Positions 47,043 through 57,599 of a stretch of 64,000 nt of DNA are shown in pieces. Position 1 is the first letter of the stretch, and each line of letters starts with the position of its first letter. The translations under genes were made by a program, and so were the position numbers. The DNA is from Carposina sasakii (Eukaryota > Arthropoda > Insecta > Lepidoptera > Carposinidae). The notes beneath the pieces are model-generated. The model was not told the DNA's origin, searched no databases, and saw only the letters and a list, made by a program, of their open reading frames with translations. The stretch spans positions 3,534,001-3,598,000 of the forward strand of contig CP053175.1 in assembly GCA_014607495.2 (NCBI GenBank). The letters are read 5' to 3'.

Positions 47043-48354
47043 TCAAGATTCATCCGACGTTTCAGACAACGATTTCCCAGCTCGAAGACAATCACAATTC
47101 TTCTTTTCCTTCTTCTTCTTTTTCTTAGCGCACGGATCGTCACCACCATACTCGTCATCGCACTTTTTTTTGCAGTTTTCCAATTCGCATTTTTTTTTGC
47201 ATTTATTCAACTGGTTGCATCGCAGTACTTTATATAGAGGCAATTCGTCATACTCATCTGAATTCTTAGTTATTTTATTTTTAGTCTAGAAATAAAGTTA
47301 CGTCATGTTAATATTTATATCAGAATTATATTCCCGTGTCATGTTCTATTTTTACTAATTTCTAATTAACTGATTACCTGATTTCTTCTGCTTGAAGGCT
47401 AATAAAACCTCCAATCAGATTTTCAAAGTTAAACAGTACAAAAAAAAAGAATTGAATGGTCCAACCATTCTCAAGTGATGAGGGCCCAGTATGAAGTAAC
47501 CAAAGAAAAAATAGATTCATTTATAGGTTTATACATATATTGGTAGAGCTGTCTTCGAGTTTTTGCTAGACAGGCTATAATGTATTACATAAGAGTTCTT
47601 AGGAAACTTTATAACTGAAACATTTTACACTTATCATACTTACTGCATCTATATGAGCAATGTAAGGGAATCCTCCTTCACCCCGCACTTTAGATAATTG
47701 CTTCAACAAAGCGGAAGAATTCTCAGCAGTAGCATTGTTTTCCAGTATAAGGATAAATGGCTTCTTACTGTCTACTGCTTTCTTGTATAACTTACTGAGA
47801 ATTCCCTTTGACGACGAAGTAATGTGCACCTAGAATCATAATAAAATATACCCATATCTACGGATGTGGGTTATGTATCTATGTATTAAGTTAGTCGTCC
47901 ATTAGGTTATTAACCTCCGCATTATATTTGCAACCAATCCATCCATTTATCTACAAGTGACTAAATTTCTGCGTATCACTAACTGTTCCTATAAGTATTT
48001 GCGGAGGAACCCTTTTATATGAAAAAAAAGCATAGCAATGATGAAATTGAAACTAATATTTACCTAATAAGTTACGAATACACCATAGACGAATGTGAAA
48101 ATATATTTAGAATGGTGTGAAAATATATTTATAATGCTACTTCATCAGTGCCTCTATCATAGGCCTCGATCTATGAAGTAAAAGCTCCGTTTGATTTTTT
48201 TCAACAAAATATTTTTCAGGCATTCATATCTATAGCAAATCAGCAAATAAAATATTTTTCTTACCAAAGATATCAGCACTAATAACATTAATTTACTAGA
48301 AGATATCATCTTTCTCACACCATTTCCTTTACTCTTTGATAAATTAATATGCAC
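47043..48354 (-). CDS. Small secreted protein C of the KAV-KPFIL cluster
   Basis: Exons on the minus strand: 48265-48354 (or from the inner ATG at 48307-48309), 47644-47829 and 47043-47285; introns phase 0. The inner start MISSSKLMLLVLISL is a better signal peptide and gives 157 residues; the outer ATG adds 15 polar residues. Exon 2 has LYKKAVDSKKPFILILENN and SSALLKQLSKVRGEG, clearly related to gene A exon 2. The last exon differs in charge: CNQLNKCKKKCELENCKKKC and a run of Lys after GDDPCAK, so the tail is basic and Cys-rich where that of A is acidic. Convergent with gene B (stops about 460 bp apart). Secretion inferred; role unknown. Confidence 0.8.
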
Positions 48355-48414
48355 TTCGATTAAAAGGTAAACATGCTACGCTACAAGAGGTTTAATTAAC
48401 AATATGAAAACATT

Positions 48415-48422
48415 TATAAATA
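48415..48422 (-). promoter_or_regulatory. TATA-like element of gene C
   Basis: TATTTATA on the minus strand, 106 bp before the inner ATG and 61 bp before the outer ATG. Confidence 0.4.
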
Positions 48423-48609
48423 TCATGGGTTGGGTGATATTAAAAACTTTAGTTCATATTCTATAAAGCTGAAAACGTATGTATTCCGCAGTACATTTTT
48501 GATGCCATTTTTTTAGGCCATTGTTCTGTTTATACCTGTTAAATTCAAAACGCGTGTAATGTTTACTTTAGATAGACAAACTTTCAGTGATATATTTTAT
48601 TTGAAAACT

Positions 48610-48780
48610 AAAAAATTACTGTCCACCTGTCACTACTAACCGAACTTTTTCATCTCAACTCTACCCTCAAAATTTGGTCAGAAGTGGCACCATGTAGTTC
48701 TATCGGCCCTTGGTGCTCTGTCTACCCCGTAAGGGATACAGGCATGATTGTATATATGTATGTATGTAAACTAAAAAATA
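48610..48780 (+). repeat. Dispersed repeat D4 (CTACCCCGTAAGGGAT)
   Basis: CACTACTAACCGAACT, CAAAATTTGGTCAGAAGTGG and CTACCCCGTAAGGGATAC. Related copies at 53575-53705 (+), near 39340-39380 (+) and 8215-8285 (-). Confidence 0.6.
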
Positions 48781-49017
48781 TATATCCTATATTTGTTACA
48801 GTGGCGGATGGACTTCATCACATATACATACCACGAAATGACTTCAATTCAACTATATCACTTGATTAGTCAATAAATGTATTGCTAACTAAGAGTTTAC
48901 TTCAATTAGTTAAGCAGCTGCATTTCAAGATTTTGGAGTACCTAATAACTACTAGTAAAATTATAAAATTAGGAAAATTAAATGAGTTTAAGAGAAAGTT
49001 AAACTAAATAGCATGCT

Positions 49018-49023
49018 TTTATT
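49018..49023 (-). terminator. Poly(A) signal of gene D
   Basis: AATAAA on the minus strand, about eight bases after the TAG stop. Confidence 0.5.
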
Positions 49024-49030
49024 GATTCAA

Positions 49031-50943
49031 CTATTGTTTTAAAGCCCTTAATAACCAGTATGGAGGCATGGTCCGTCCCGTACCTCTTGAACGTCGGGTA
49101 GTAGTAGTTGTTTCTTCGCAACTAGGCTCACAATCACCAGAACTGTTTGCAATGGTAGTTGAACTGCTTATATTTGGATTAACTTGCGTAGACAATTTCA
49201 TTCTCATGTTTACCTTATCTTCTTTCAAATAATTGAGGGTTCTTTCATCTTCTTCAATTTCTATTTCTTCCTTGTTCTCATCGCATTCATCTTCTTTGTC
49301 ATAAACACCTTCACACTTACCTTGGCAATGTAGAGCTTTCAGTGTACATTTGTTCTTACAAGAAGCTACTTTTTTGCATTTTGGTTTATTATTTTTGGAC
49401 TCCTTCTTTTTAAATGCATGGGGTAAGTGGAATTTTTGATTATACACTCTATATTTTCCGTTTTTGGAGAACATACTTGGTCTTACGTTGTTGATCTTCA
49501 TCTGGAGTGCTTCCTAAAAATAATTATAATATGTATAGAATATTAATAATATGGTGACACAGTAAGGCACGGCCTTTACTCAGTAGTGGGAGATGCTGGC
49601 TACATATTTTTTTCATTAGATAAAAGAACAAACACAAACAACGCGTACTGTTTATTTACTGGATTTGGGTACCTATACTGCAAATAACATTGTATCGTGC
49701 AGAAATAATTTTAATTCCACCGAGATGGCCTACGCCTATATATCCCATCCTATTAGGTAGGCCAAATTCTATTTCTTTTATATTGAATACTAGTGGACGC
49801 CCGCGACTCCGTCCGCGTAGACTACAGAAAAAACAAAATGTCGAAATTATCCGGGATAAAAAGTAGCCTAATATATTCAAAATATATTCCTGAAAACTGC
49901 ATCGAAATTGGTTTAGTCGTTTCTGAGATTAGCGTGTACAGACGCACAGACAAACAGACAAAAATTCAAAAATTATATTTTTTTTAAACTATTGCGTTGA
50001 TAAAGATATCCTATAATATTTTTTCTCATATATCTTCCATGTACAGACAGCGATCCGTTACATTTTTATTATATGTATAGAATAGATAGAAGATATAGAT
50101 TTAATTTGACGGCCGATTGGTGTAGTTGGTAGTGGCCCTGCCTGCGACGCCATAGGTCCTGGGTTCGAATCCCGGTAGGTGCAAACATTGATGTGATGAA
50201 TATCGATGTTTGTTTCCGAGTCATGGATGTTTATATACTTATCTATGTATTTATATACCGTTGCTTAGTACCCACGACACAAGACCTTAGGGATCTTAGT
50301 GTGGGACTAAGTCAATGTGTTGTGAAGTGTGTGAAAAAAAAAATTGTATCTATCATGCTAGTTGCTTGGATCTGGCTTCTTGTTACGCCTGTAGTGTCTT
50401 ATGTTCGTGACCATAAATCGACAGATCCGAGGGTCAGCGGAGGGTGTAGGGCCCGGTGGTGGGCGAACCCTCGATGGAAATCTTTTAAATTGATTTAACC
50501 TAAACTAATTTGTCTGTCACATGAATATTTGTTCTATTTCACTAAAGTTTGAAAGACTACCATAAAATAAAAAGGATTATAATCCAATGCCAATTAATGG
50601 AAATAAACTTAGAACAGCGGTTTCGCCAGCTATAATGCGGCGGTAGGTAAGTGATCTTGCTGTAGCTTTTTCAAAGTAAACAACAATGTGGTTATTGAAT
50701 CTGAGTTAGCTAATCAGCTAGGAAAGATAGACTTACTTTTAGATCATTAGTAGGCGTATCCAGATCTTCGAGATCTTCCTCCAGATTTTTCAAAATTTCC
50801 GGAAGTGTATCTTTGAATTTATACCTCCTCCCTTTTTCCTTCAAATGCACAACCTTAGGTTTAATGCCAAAAAAATTCTTCAGAATGCTGAATGGTTCAC
50901 CAAGACTTGCTCGGGGTGGTTTATGTGTTCTCAATATTACATG
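49031..50943 (-). CDS. Small secreted protein D (partial), same cluster
   Basis: Two exons are clear on the minus strand: 50737-50943 (69 codons) and 49031-49513 (161 codons with TAG), joined in phase 0. The first has FSILKNFFGIKPKVVHLKEK, a divergent form of the KAV..KPFIL region, then EILKNLEEDLEDLDTP. The second is Lys-rich with CKKVASCKNKCTLKALHCQG (close to the tail of gene C), an acidic stretch, a Ser/Thr region and ETTTTTRRSRGTGR. No signal-peptide exon of its own was found directly upstream. The signal exon at 52296-52352 ends in the right phase, so D may be an alternative product of gene E. Function unknown. Confidence 0.7.
49788..50090 (+). repeat. Dispersed repeat D2, long copy
   Basis: ACTAGTGGACGCCCGCGACT to near TTTTTATTATATGTATAGAA; the best pair for the reversed copy at 14538-14871. 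In the intron of gene D. Confidence 0.65.
50108..50343 (+). repeat. tRNA-headed SINE, family S1
   Basis: GACGGCCGATTGGTGTAGTT (A box side) and GGGTTCGAATCCCGGTAGG (B box), the shared body, and an A-rich end. In the intron of gene D. Confidence 0.85.
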
Positions 50944-51144
50944 CTGAAAATTTGAGATTGAGTACATTAAATAGATAAATAGGGTAAACGAATGGATTAA
51001 ACAGAATTCGGATTTAGGTAATGCCTGTCAAGCTGGTCTAAGTTTAGATAAAGCCTTAAAACTCCTTCTCATAAACAAACTTCACCATATTGGTAATATT
51101 ATTACTAAGTATGATATCGTATTTTCTGTACTGATTGATGTGGA

Positions 51145-51345
51145 GTTTGACTATATAGAATACACTAGTTGCAACTCCTTCCATAAAAGTCGAATAAGGA
51201 ACTCAGGGGCATACCCTTGGGAGATAAGCTAGCAACTTGTCAATGATGTAAAACTTTGGCCCCACTATGCCTTCCGTGGCTGTAGGACTTTGTAATCCTG
51301 CAGTTCCACCTATCCTATTTTTGGAACACAGCCCTGTGTATAGGT
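51145..51345 (+). repeat. Dispersed repeat D1
   Basis: TAGAATACACTAGTTGCAAC, GAGATAAGCTAGCAACTTGT and CCTGCAGTTCCACCTATCC. It lies just downstream of gene E's stop. Confidence 0.6.
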
Positions 51346-51355
51346 ATATGTATAA

Positions 51356-52352
51356 TTAGTTTATCAACTTGTTAAATGCAACAATATTAGACATTTCAAT
51401 ATTATCTTGATCAATATAAGTCACTTCAAGATCCCGAAAAATAATATATAAAATATCAATTACTTCTTCTATAGGTATATTCTTATCAATGATGAGTTCA
51501 TCTTCGTCTCCAGTCACAGTTTCGCTAAGCTTCTTCGGTGGAAGAATATCAAAGAGTTTGACACTGATCTGAGCTTCTTTTTTGAAGTTATCATCATTAT
51601 TATCAACGAGCACCACTAAAGGGGTGCTATTAAATTTTTTTAAACGTAGAATTTTTGAAATAACCGAGTCTGGCTTGTCAGGAACAGCCTTTGAATCTGC
51701 ATGATGGGAGTTCTGCAATAGAATAAATGATTGTACTTATCTGTGAAGTTAATTAAACTTTGGTAGACTTAAAATGCAATGGCAGGATCAATTGGAGGGT
51801 AAAAATGTCGATTCCTCTTTTAAAACACAATTATTGTTAGATTTTTTTTTGAAACCACGGTCGTACCAACTTTGTATGGACTGGTAGCTTATAAATAAAA
51901 TTATTCTTTTAAAGATATTTGGGTCTAACTACTACATGTTTATTTATTTATTATTCACTGATAGTAATAATGGTAAAGAATTGGTCGTATTCAGGAAAAA
52001 ACCACGAAAAAGAGTCAGGGGAATGTCTGCTCTTATACACCAGAGACAAGTCAGACTTGTAAAAATATCTGCAAGTCATCATTCGAGAATCGTTGCTGTG
52101 TAATCCCGTCTGTTTTTAAAAGATATACAATAATGAATTTTACAAATATTACCAATTAATTTGCTCGCAAGTATTTTAATCTTAATTATAAACATTAGTA
52201 ACAACTGAAGAAATTAACATTGTTTTGAAGAAAATCAAAATAATAATTAGATGACAAAGTTATTAAAACGTACTATTTTTTGTAATAAAACTTACTGTTA
52301 AAACGATAAAAATTATACTGAATATAACCGCTAGCCCATAATATTCTTGCAT
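51356..52352 (-). CDS. Small secreted protein E, same cluster
   Basis: Two exons on the minus strand: 52296-52352 (MQEYYGLAVIFSIIFIVLT, signal-like) and 51356-51712; 137 residues, phase 0, donor GTAAGT and acceptor TTGCAG. The second exon has ISKILRLKKFNSTPLVVLVD, which aligns with the KAV..HKPFILVLD region of gene A, then an acidic region IEEVIDILYIIFRDLEVTYI. There is no Cys-rich tail; the exon runs straight to TAA. An in-frame GAA/GTGACT inside it could act as a donor and join gene D exon 50737-50943, so D and E may be one transcription unit. Function unknown. Confidence 0.7.
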
Positions 52353-52475
52353 TTTTCAGTATTATTACTAAGTTTTATTTTATTTGAATAACACTACTTC
52401 AACGTCCGAAACTAAATCGAATTTGGCTTATCGACAATATAAAAGTTAGTGCAATTCTTGCGTGCCATAAAACTA

Positions 52476-52483
52476 TATTTATA
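52476..52483 (-). promoter_or_regulatory. TATA-like element of gene E
   Basis: TATAAATA on the minus strand, about 124 bp before the ATG. Confidence 0.4.
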
Positions 52484-53270
52484 GTTGTTTGTCGTAGTTT
52501 ATATATTTTTTATTATCGTAATCCAGTGCTGTGATTTCTAAAGATAATGGTAAGGCTTATCTTTTGAAGAGACTTATGCTAGCAAATTGAGACAAAAGGT
52601 TTTTTATGTATGCTAAAAAAATACCAAGCTCATAGATTGTTTACCTATACATACATATAGTTCACAAAGTAAAGTAATATACCTACCTACTTTATAATTT
52701 TATAGTCAAAGAAGCAAGCAGTAGCTAGTTATTTAGAAAAGTAACGACCTACCCAGGCTTAGCGATGAAGGTTGGGTTTATCGATAGAATGCAGATTGCA
52801 GGATTTGTTCGTTTTATTTTGCCTTAAAAATCTAGGTTATTGACTTTTTATACTTTGGTTACGTTGATAAACTTATAAGCTGTGGGGTGAGCACGAACCT
52901 CTCGATAGTCCGTTACATAGATTTTGTTAGCAAGTCGCAAGCGTTACGCCGCGTAAAAAGGTTCGTGCTTACCCCACTGGTCTCCCAATTCGAATCCAGA
53001 CATGGACGGATTTTATTATCTGTGCTGATACGGATCTTCAGTAGTATACTTACATCAGCTGCATCTCCTTTCGTGTACGTCTTAAGAGTTGACTGAACTT
53101 GTCAGTGATCTTTGACATCTCGCTTCGTTGGTTGTAGGTAAAGGTAGGATCTCCATCATGATCTAGCAGTTCTGGCTACTCAATTTTGGGAACACAGTAT
53201 TCTACGTGTATTAGGTAGATACTGTTATTTTTATATAGTTAAAAGTGTGTTCTTCTATGCCGCTCTGGGA
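52484..53270. other. Intergenic, no gene
   Basis: Includes a near-palindromic pair CGAACCTCTCGATAGTCCGT / AAAGGTTCGTGCTTACCCCA around 52890-52980 and a D1 copy at 53020-53200. Confidence 0.5.
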
Positions 53271-53560
53271 GTGTAAAAAACGTATAATACTTTTTTTATA
53301 TATATGAAATAGGCTTACGCTTGACCATAACGCGCCTGATGGTAAGCACCGTTGCAGTCTAAGACGGAGTGCGCTTGCCTAAAAGAAACCGGTTCACTCT
53401 CGACTTGAAGACCGCAAGATTATAGTTCATGGGGAACAGGGATTCAGGCAGGGAGTTCCACAGCTTGGCCGTTGCTACTTACGTTGACCACAGCTGCTTC
53501 TCTTCTCGGGCATACTGTACAAGTCAGTAGAGGGACAATAGGGTCTTGGTATTATGTAGA
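53270..53560. repeat. Dispersed retroelement-like repeat D5
   Basis: GACCATAACGCGCCTGATGG, AGGCAGGGAGTTCCACAGCT and TTGGCCGTTGC. A diverged relative at 56985-57330 has GCCTGATGTTAAGCAAGA and GAAGTGCATTCCACTC in the same order. Confidence 0.55.
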
Positions 53561-54934
53561 CAATGAGCTCACCTGGCACTACTAACCGAACTTGTACATT
53601 TCGACTATACTCGTACCCTCAAAATTTGGTCAGATATGGCACCATGTGGTTCTATCAGCCCTCGGTGCTCTGCCTACCCCGTAAGGGATTGTATGTATGT
53701 ATATTAAATGTGTGTTGTCTGACTATCATGAGTTTTAAATTATTGTTCTGTTATCAAAAATCTAATTATACTCGTAGATGTTAATTATATCACAAATTAT
53801 CCCTAAATTATAATATTGCTTATCGGAACAAAAATTGGCCAAACATGGCAAAAAACCGGAACAAGTGGCAATCTCTGGAGGAGGCCTTCACCCGAAGAGG
53901 GGTCCAGATGGCATCAGACTAAAAAAGACATACAATTATCTACTAAGATCCACTGTACACATGCCAATAAAGGCTTTTTTATTTTTATTTTTATTATTTA
54001 TTTATAATATTGCTTACTTTGCCACATTATATAATTGGATATTATAAATAAAACTCCTATAATTCCCTATTTAAAATCAACACAAATTTGTTTGCTTACA
54101 GCCGAGCCCCACGGACATTTGCGCCACCAAAATGCGAATTCTCCTAAATAAATACGAAAATAACAGGCAGTATTGACATTTCTAAATATAATACGTTACT
54201 TTATAATTTTAATGTTAACGTTTGTGTTTAAATTTTATTTTAAAAAAATTATATAACGTGTGTGGGGGAGAAAAGGAAAGCACTTTCAATATCTGCGCGT
54301 AGCGGGTTGTTAGTTCTTATTTGACCTACATATACCTACAGGATGTAAAAAATGGGAATGTCGAGCGAAATGCTATGTAAATTGAAATCACATATTTATT
54401 TTTCAAGAATGTATAAATATTCCCAAGTTGTTTAGGAATTCTCCTAGAATTTTCAAAAGAAATTTCGATATCGCATTATCCTATCCGGCGCCAACTCTCC
54501 TCGAGTTCAAAATTACAATGTGTAGTGACAATATTAGAATAATAAAACGTACTCCTTCCCATTGGAAAACGTAGATCTTAACCAGCTATCACCGTTTTAA
54601 ATATGGTAACCGATGTGACAAACAGTTATTTCAATAGGCTTATTCGCTATTCTGCAGATCACTACAGAATCAACTCACTTTGTTATCACAAATGCAAAAT
54701 TTTATCATAATCCGTCCGCTGCCTTGTAAAAATGCCATATTTAAATATATACATAGAGTTATATTCGAAGTAACAAAACTAGAATGGCCGTAACCGAACT
54801 AGAATAGAACCATTGTACTTGAAAATTTATAGAATCCAAATATAACTTTGGAGAGTTCCCTTCGAGTTGGACGCGATGTTTGCTTAACACTCGGCAGATG
54901 CAGTCGGTTCTGTTTTAAACTCAGTTTTCATATA

Positions 54935-55136
54935 CAGGGTGTAACAAAAGGGGTATGTTAAGCGAAATACTATGGAAATAGCCTACTAAACCTGTGAATC
55001 AAGATTGTATGAACATTTTGAGTTGTTTGGAAATTATCCATACTATCCGAAAAAATATATATAAAACAAACATAGGTTCTATATGGTAGGCCATCTTCAT
55101 GGCGTTTCGCTCAACATACCCCTTTTGTTACACTCT
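54935..55136. mobile_element. MITE with CAGGGTGTAACAAAA ends, copy 2
   Basis: CAGGGTGTAACAAAAGGGGT to ACCCCTTTTGTTACACTCTG, flanked by TA. Confidence 0.72.
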
Positions 55137-55608
55137 GTATATTTCAGATATATGTATTGCTGTATATGTTGAAGGTAGATTGTATTATCCGTCGTAACAT
55201 CATTAGTCCAAGTTTTAGTTAAAAACCCTCGTTTAATAAAACTTTAATCATTCAACTAATCAGAAATACATAATACACACGGCTGTATTTCCGAAATGAG
55301 CCAGAACTGTAGGACCATAAAGAAGTTCCCAGAGAGAAGTAACCATAGTATAAACAATCCATAAAACATTGAGACAACATCTGAAAACCATCCCCTTCGC
55401 ACCCCAGTTCCAGTTAGTTCCCCACGTCCGTTTGCTTGTTTTGTTGCGATTCTGTTTGCGCTAGCCGCTGGCTACGGAGCCAGTGATTCAACGCTATGGA
55501 AACATACGGGATAATAGTTTGGACTGATACGCTGCAGTTTAGGGTAAAGACACACGGACTGCAATTCAACTGCAAGTCGACTGCAAAATTGCTGTTCCGA
55601 TGCCGATG

Positions 55609-55843
55609 GACGACCGATTGGTGTAGTTGGTAGTGACCCTGCCTGCGACGCCATAGGTCCCGGGTTCGAATCCCGGTAGGTGCAAACCTTTATATGATGA
55701 ATATCGATGTTTGTTTCCGAGTCATGGATGTTTCTATACTTATCTATGTATTTATATACCGTTGCTTAGTACCCACGACACAAGACCTTAGGAATCTTAG
55801 TGTGTGACTAGATCAATATGTTGTGAAAGTGTGAAAAAAAAAG
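55609..55843 (+). repeat. tRNA-headed SINE, family S1, nested in a repeat
   Basis: Same head and body as 50108-50343. It interrupts a sequence rich in CTGCAA/TTGCAG motifs that continues on both sides (55540-55608 and 55845-55975). Confidence 0.82.
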
Positions 55844-56093
55844 TTTGAATGCAGTTCGCACGACTGCAATGAAATTGCAAGCACGACAAAGTGCAGTTTT
55901 ATTGCAGTTGGTATGCAGTTACACGGCACGTTACGTGCAGTTTTATTACGGTCGTGCCAACTGCATTTATCCTTGCTACTAATAAACAGCTCGTACAGTT
56001 ACAACCTCGTTAAACTTGATTTTTGAGAGCTTCATCAAAAAGATGCAAAATAATGCCGGCCGAATCGTAAAGCGTTGTTGTCATCGTCAGCCT

Positions 56094-56214
56094 ATTGCAG
56101 TCCATTGCTGGACTCTGCTAGACTTCCTCCAGAGTACGCTACAAGGCTCGATCTCATTGCAGTCCATTGCTGGACTCTGCTAGACTTCCTCCAGAGTACG
56201 CTACAAGGCTCGAT
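56094..56214. repeat. 62-bp tandem duplication
   Basis: Two copies of a unit starting ATTGCAGTCCATTGCTGGAC and holding CCAGAGTACGCTACAAGGCT. The motif is the reverse of the RTE-like 3' end (GGACTGCAATAGG). Confidence 0.85.
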
Positions 56215-56639
56215 GTCCGTTTTTGCCATCCAGTACCAGCGTGTTCATAGACAATTTATAACCGTGAGTGCTACTACCATACCTGTGTATTTTTTTACAG
56301 TTTCCATCACAAGTTCGTTAGTTTCGAGTGTATAACTCACTTTATGCTGTACCTACACAGTATCTTGTGGTGTATTCATATGCAATAATTGTTTTTGTCT
56401 CTTTTGTGCGTTACTATGCTGTGTTTATACTATCTCTTTTTAGTGTTGGATGTAATTGATTTTATGAGTGACTGCAAACGCTTGACTGCAGTTATGTTGA
56501 GGTATAAAAAAAGCCTTTTAGGGGATCAATTTATAAATATCTGCTTTATAAACGGCAAAAAGAGTTCATTCAGAGTTAGACCGCCTTTCCACCAAAGATG
56601 TATGCTATGCGGAATCGAATTTATTTTGATTTATACAGT

Positions 56640-56795
56640 CGGCAAACGTAGCGTTGGGCGCCCTCCGGCCAGATGGACCGATGACTTAAAGAGGACGGCT
56701 AGTAGTGACTGGATGTAAAAACGGGAGATCTAGCCATATGGCATACTCTGGGCTCTGGGGGATGCCTACGTCCAGCAGTGGACTGCAATACGCTG
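56640..56795 (+). mobile_element. RTE-like element 3' end
   Basis: GTTGGGCGCCCTCCGGCCAG and GCAGTGGACTGCAATA match 1401-1603 and 10482-10665. Confidence 0.65.
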
Positions 56796-56803
56796 ACATA
56801 GAG

Positions 56804-56953
56804 TAATAAGATGGTCATAGAGTGCTTATGTCATACTAACTGCCTCGATGCACCATTAGACTTTTTGGTGCCTCACAATTCTAGTCCTTGACACTTAGAT
56901 CGCATTACTGTTACAGTTAGTATGACATTAGCACTCTATGACCATCTCATTCT
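56804..56953. mobile_element. MITE with about 35-bp inverted ends
   Basis: AATAAGATGGTCATAGAGTG and its inverted form CACTCTATGACCATCTCATT; a half copy lies at 21595-21645. Confidence 0.7.
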
Positions 56954-57599
56954 TCTATGACGCTGACGACGACGATACAGTTGGATATTTTTTTTTACAA
57001 TTAGCTAGGCAAACATTTGACCGGCATCGTGCCTGATGTTAAGCAAGATACGGCCTAGGGTGGTATATAGAAATGGTTTGCCTAGAAAGTGCCTATTCAC
57101 GCTAGCTTTGAAGAGACCAATGTTGTAGTGCTCGGGAAATACATCGGCAGGAAGTGCATTCCACTCTTTAGCCGTTCGCATTACAAACGAGTTAGCATAA
57201 CGTTTGGTGCGGATGGGTGGGATATCAACAACATAAGGGTAATACGCTAGTCTGCGTCTAGTATCTCGATGGTGAAAAGGGGCTGGTGGAACTGTATTGT
57301 TAAGTTCCCACGCACACTCTTAAAATAAACGGCTGCCTGCAACTGTTCCTGTGCTATCCTATGTTGCTACGGTTGCGTTTACTATTCACCAATCAAATGG
57401 ACTGGCATCATGGACCAAAGGCAACCTTAAATTTGTTGTTAACACAATGCTTGGAGAGGTAATGGGTAGCTAGTAGCTAGATAAACATCGAATTAGATAA
57501 ATGAAATTGTATTAGGCGTTACAATTCGGAAGTTCAAACATTCAATAAGGGCAATCAGTGGAGGGTGTAGGGCCCGGTGGGCGAGCCCTTATTGAATCG

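Noticed and set aside
47086..47289. Plus-strand Phe/Ser-rich ORF near 47 kb
   Set aside because: It is antisense to the Lys/Cys-rich last exon of gene C.
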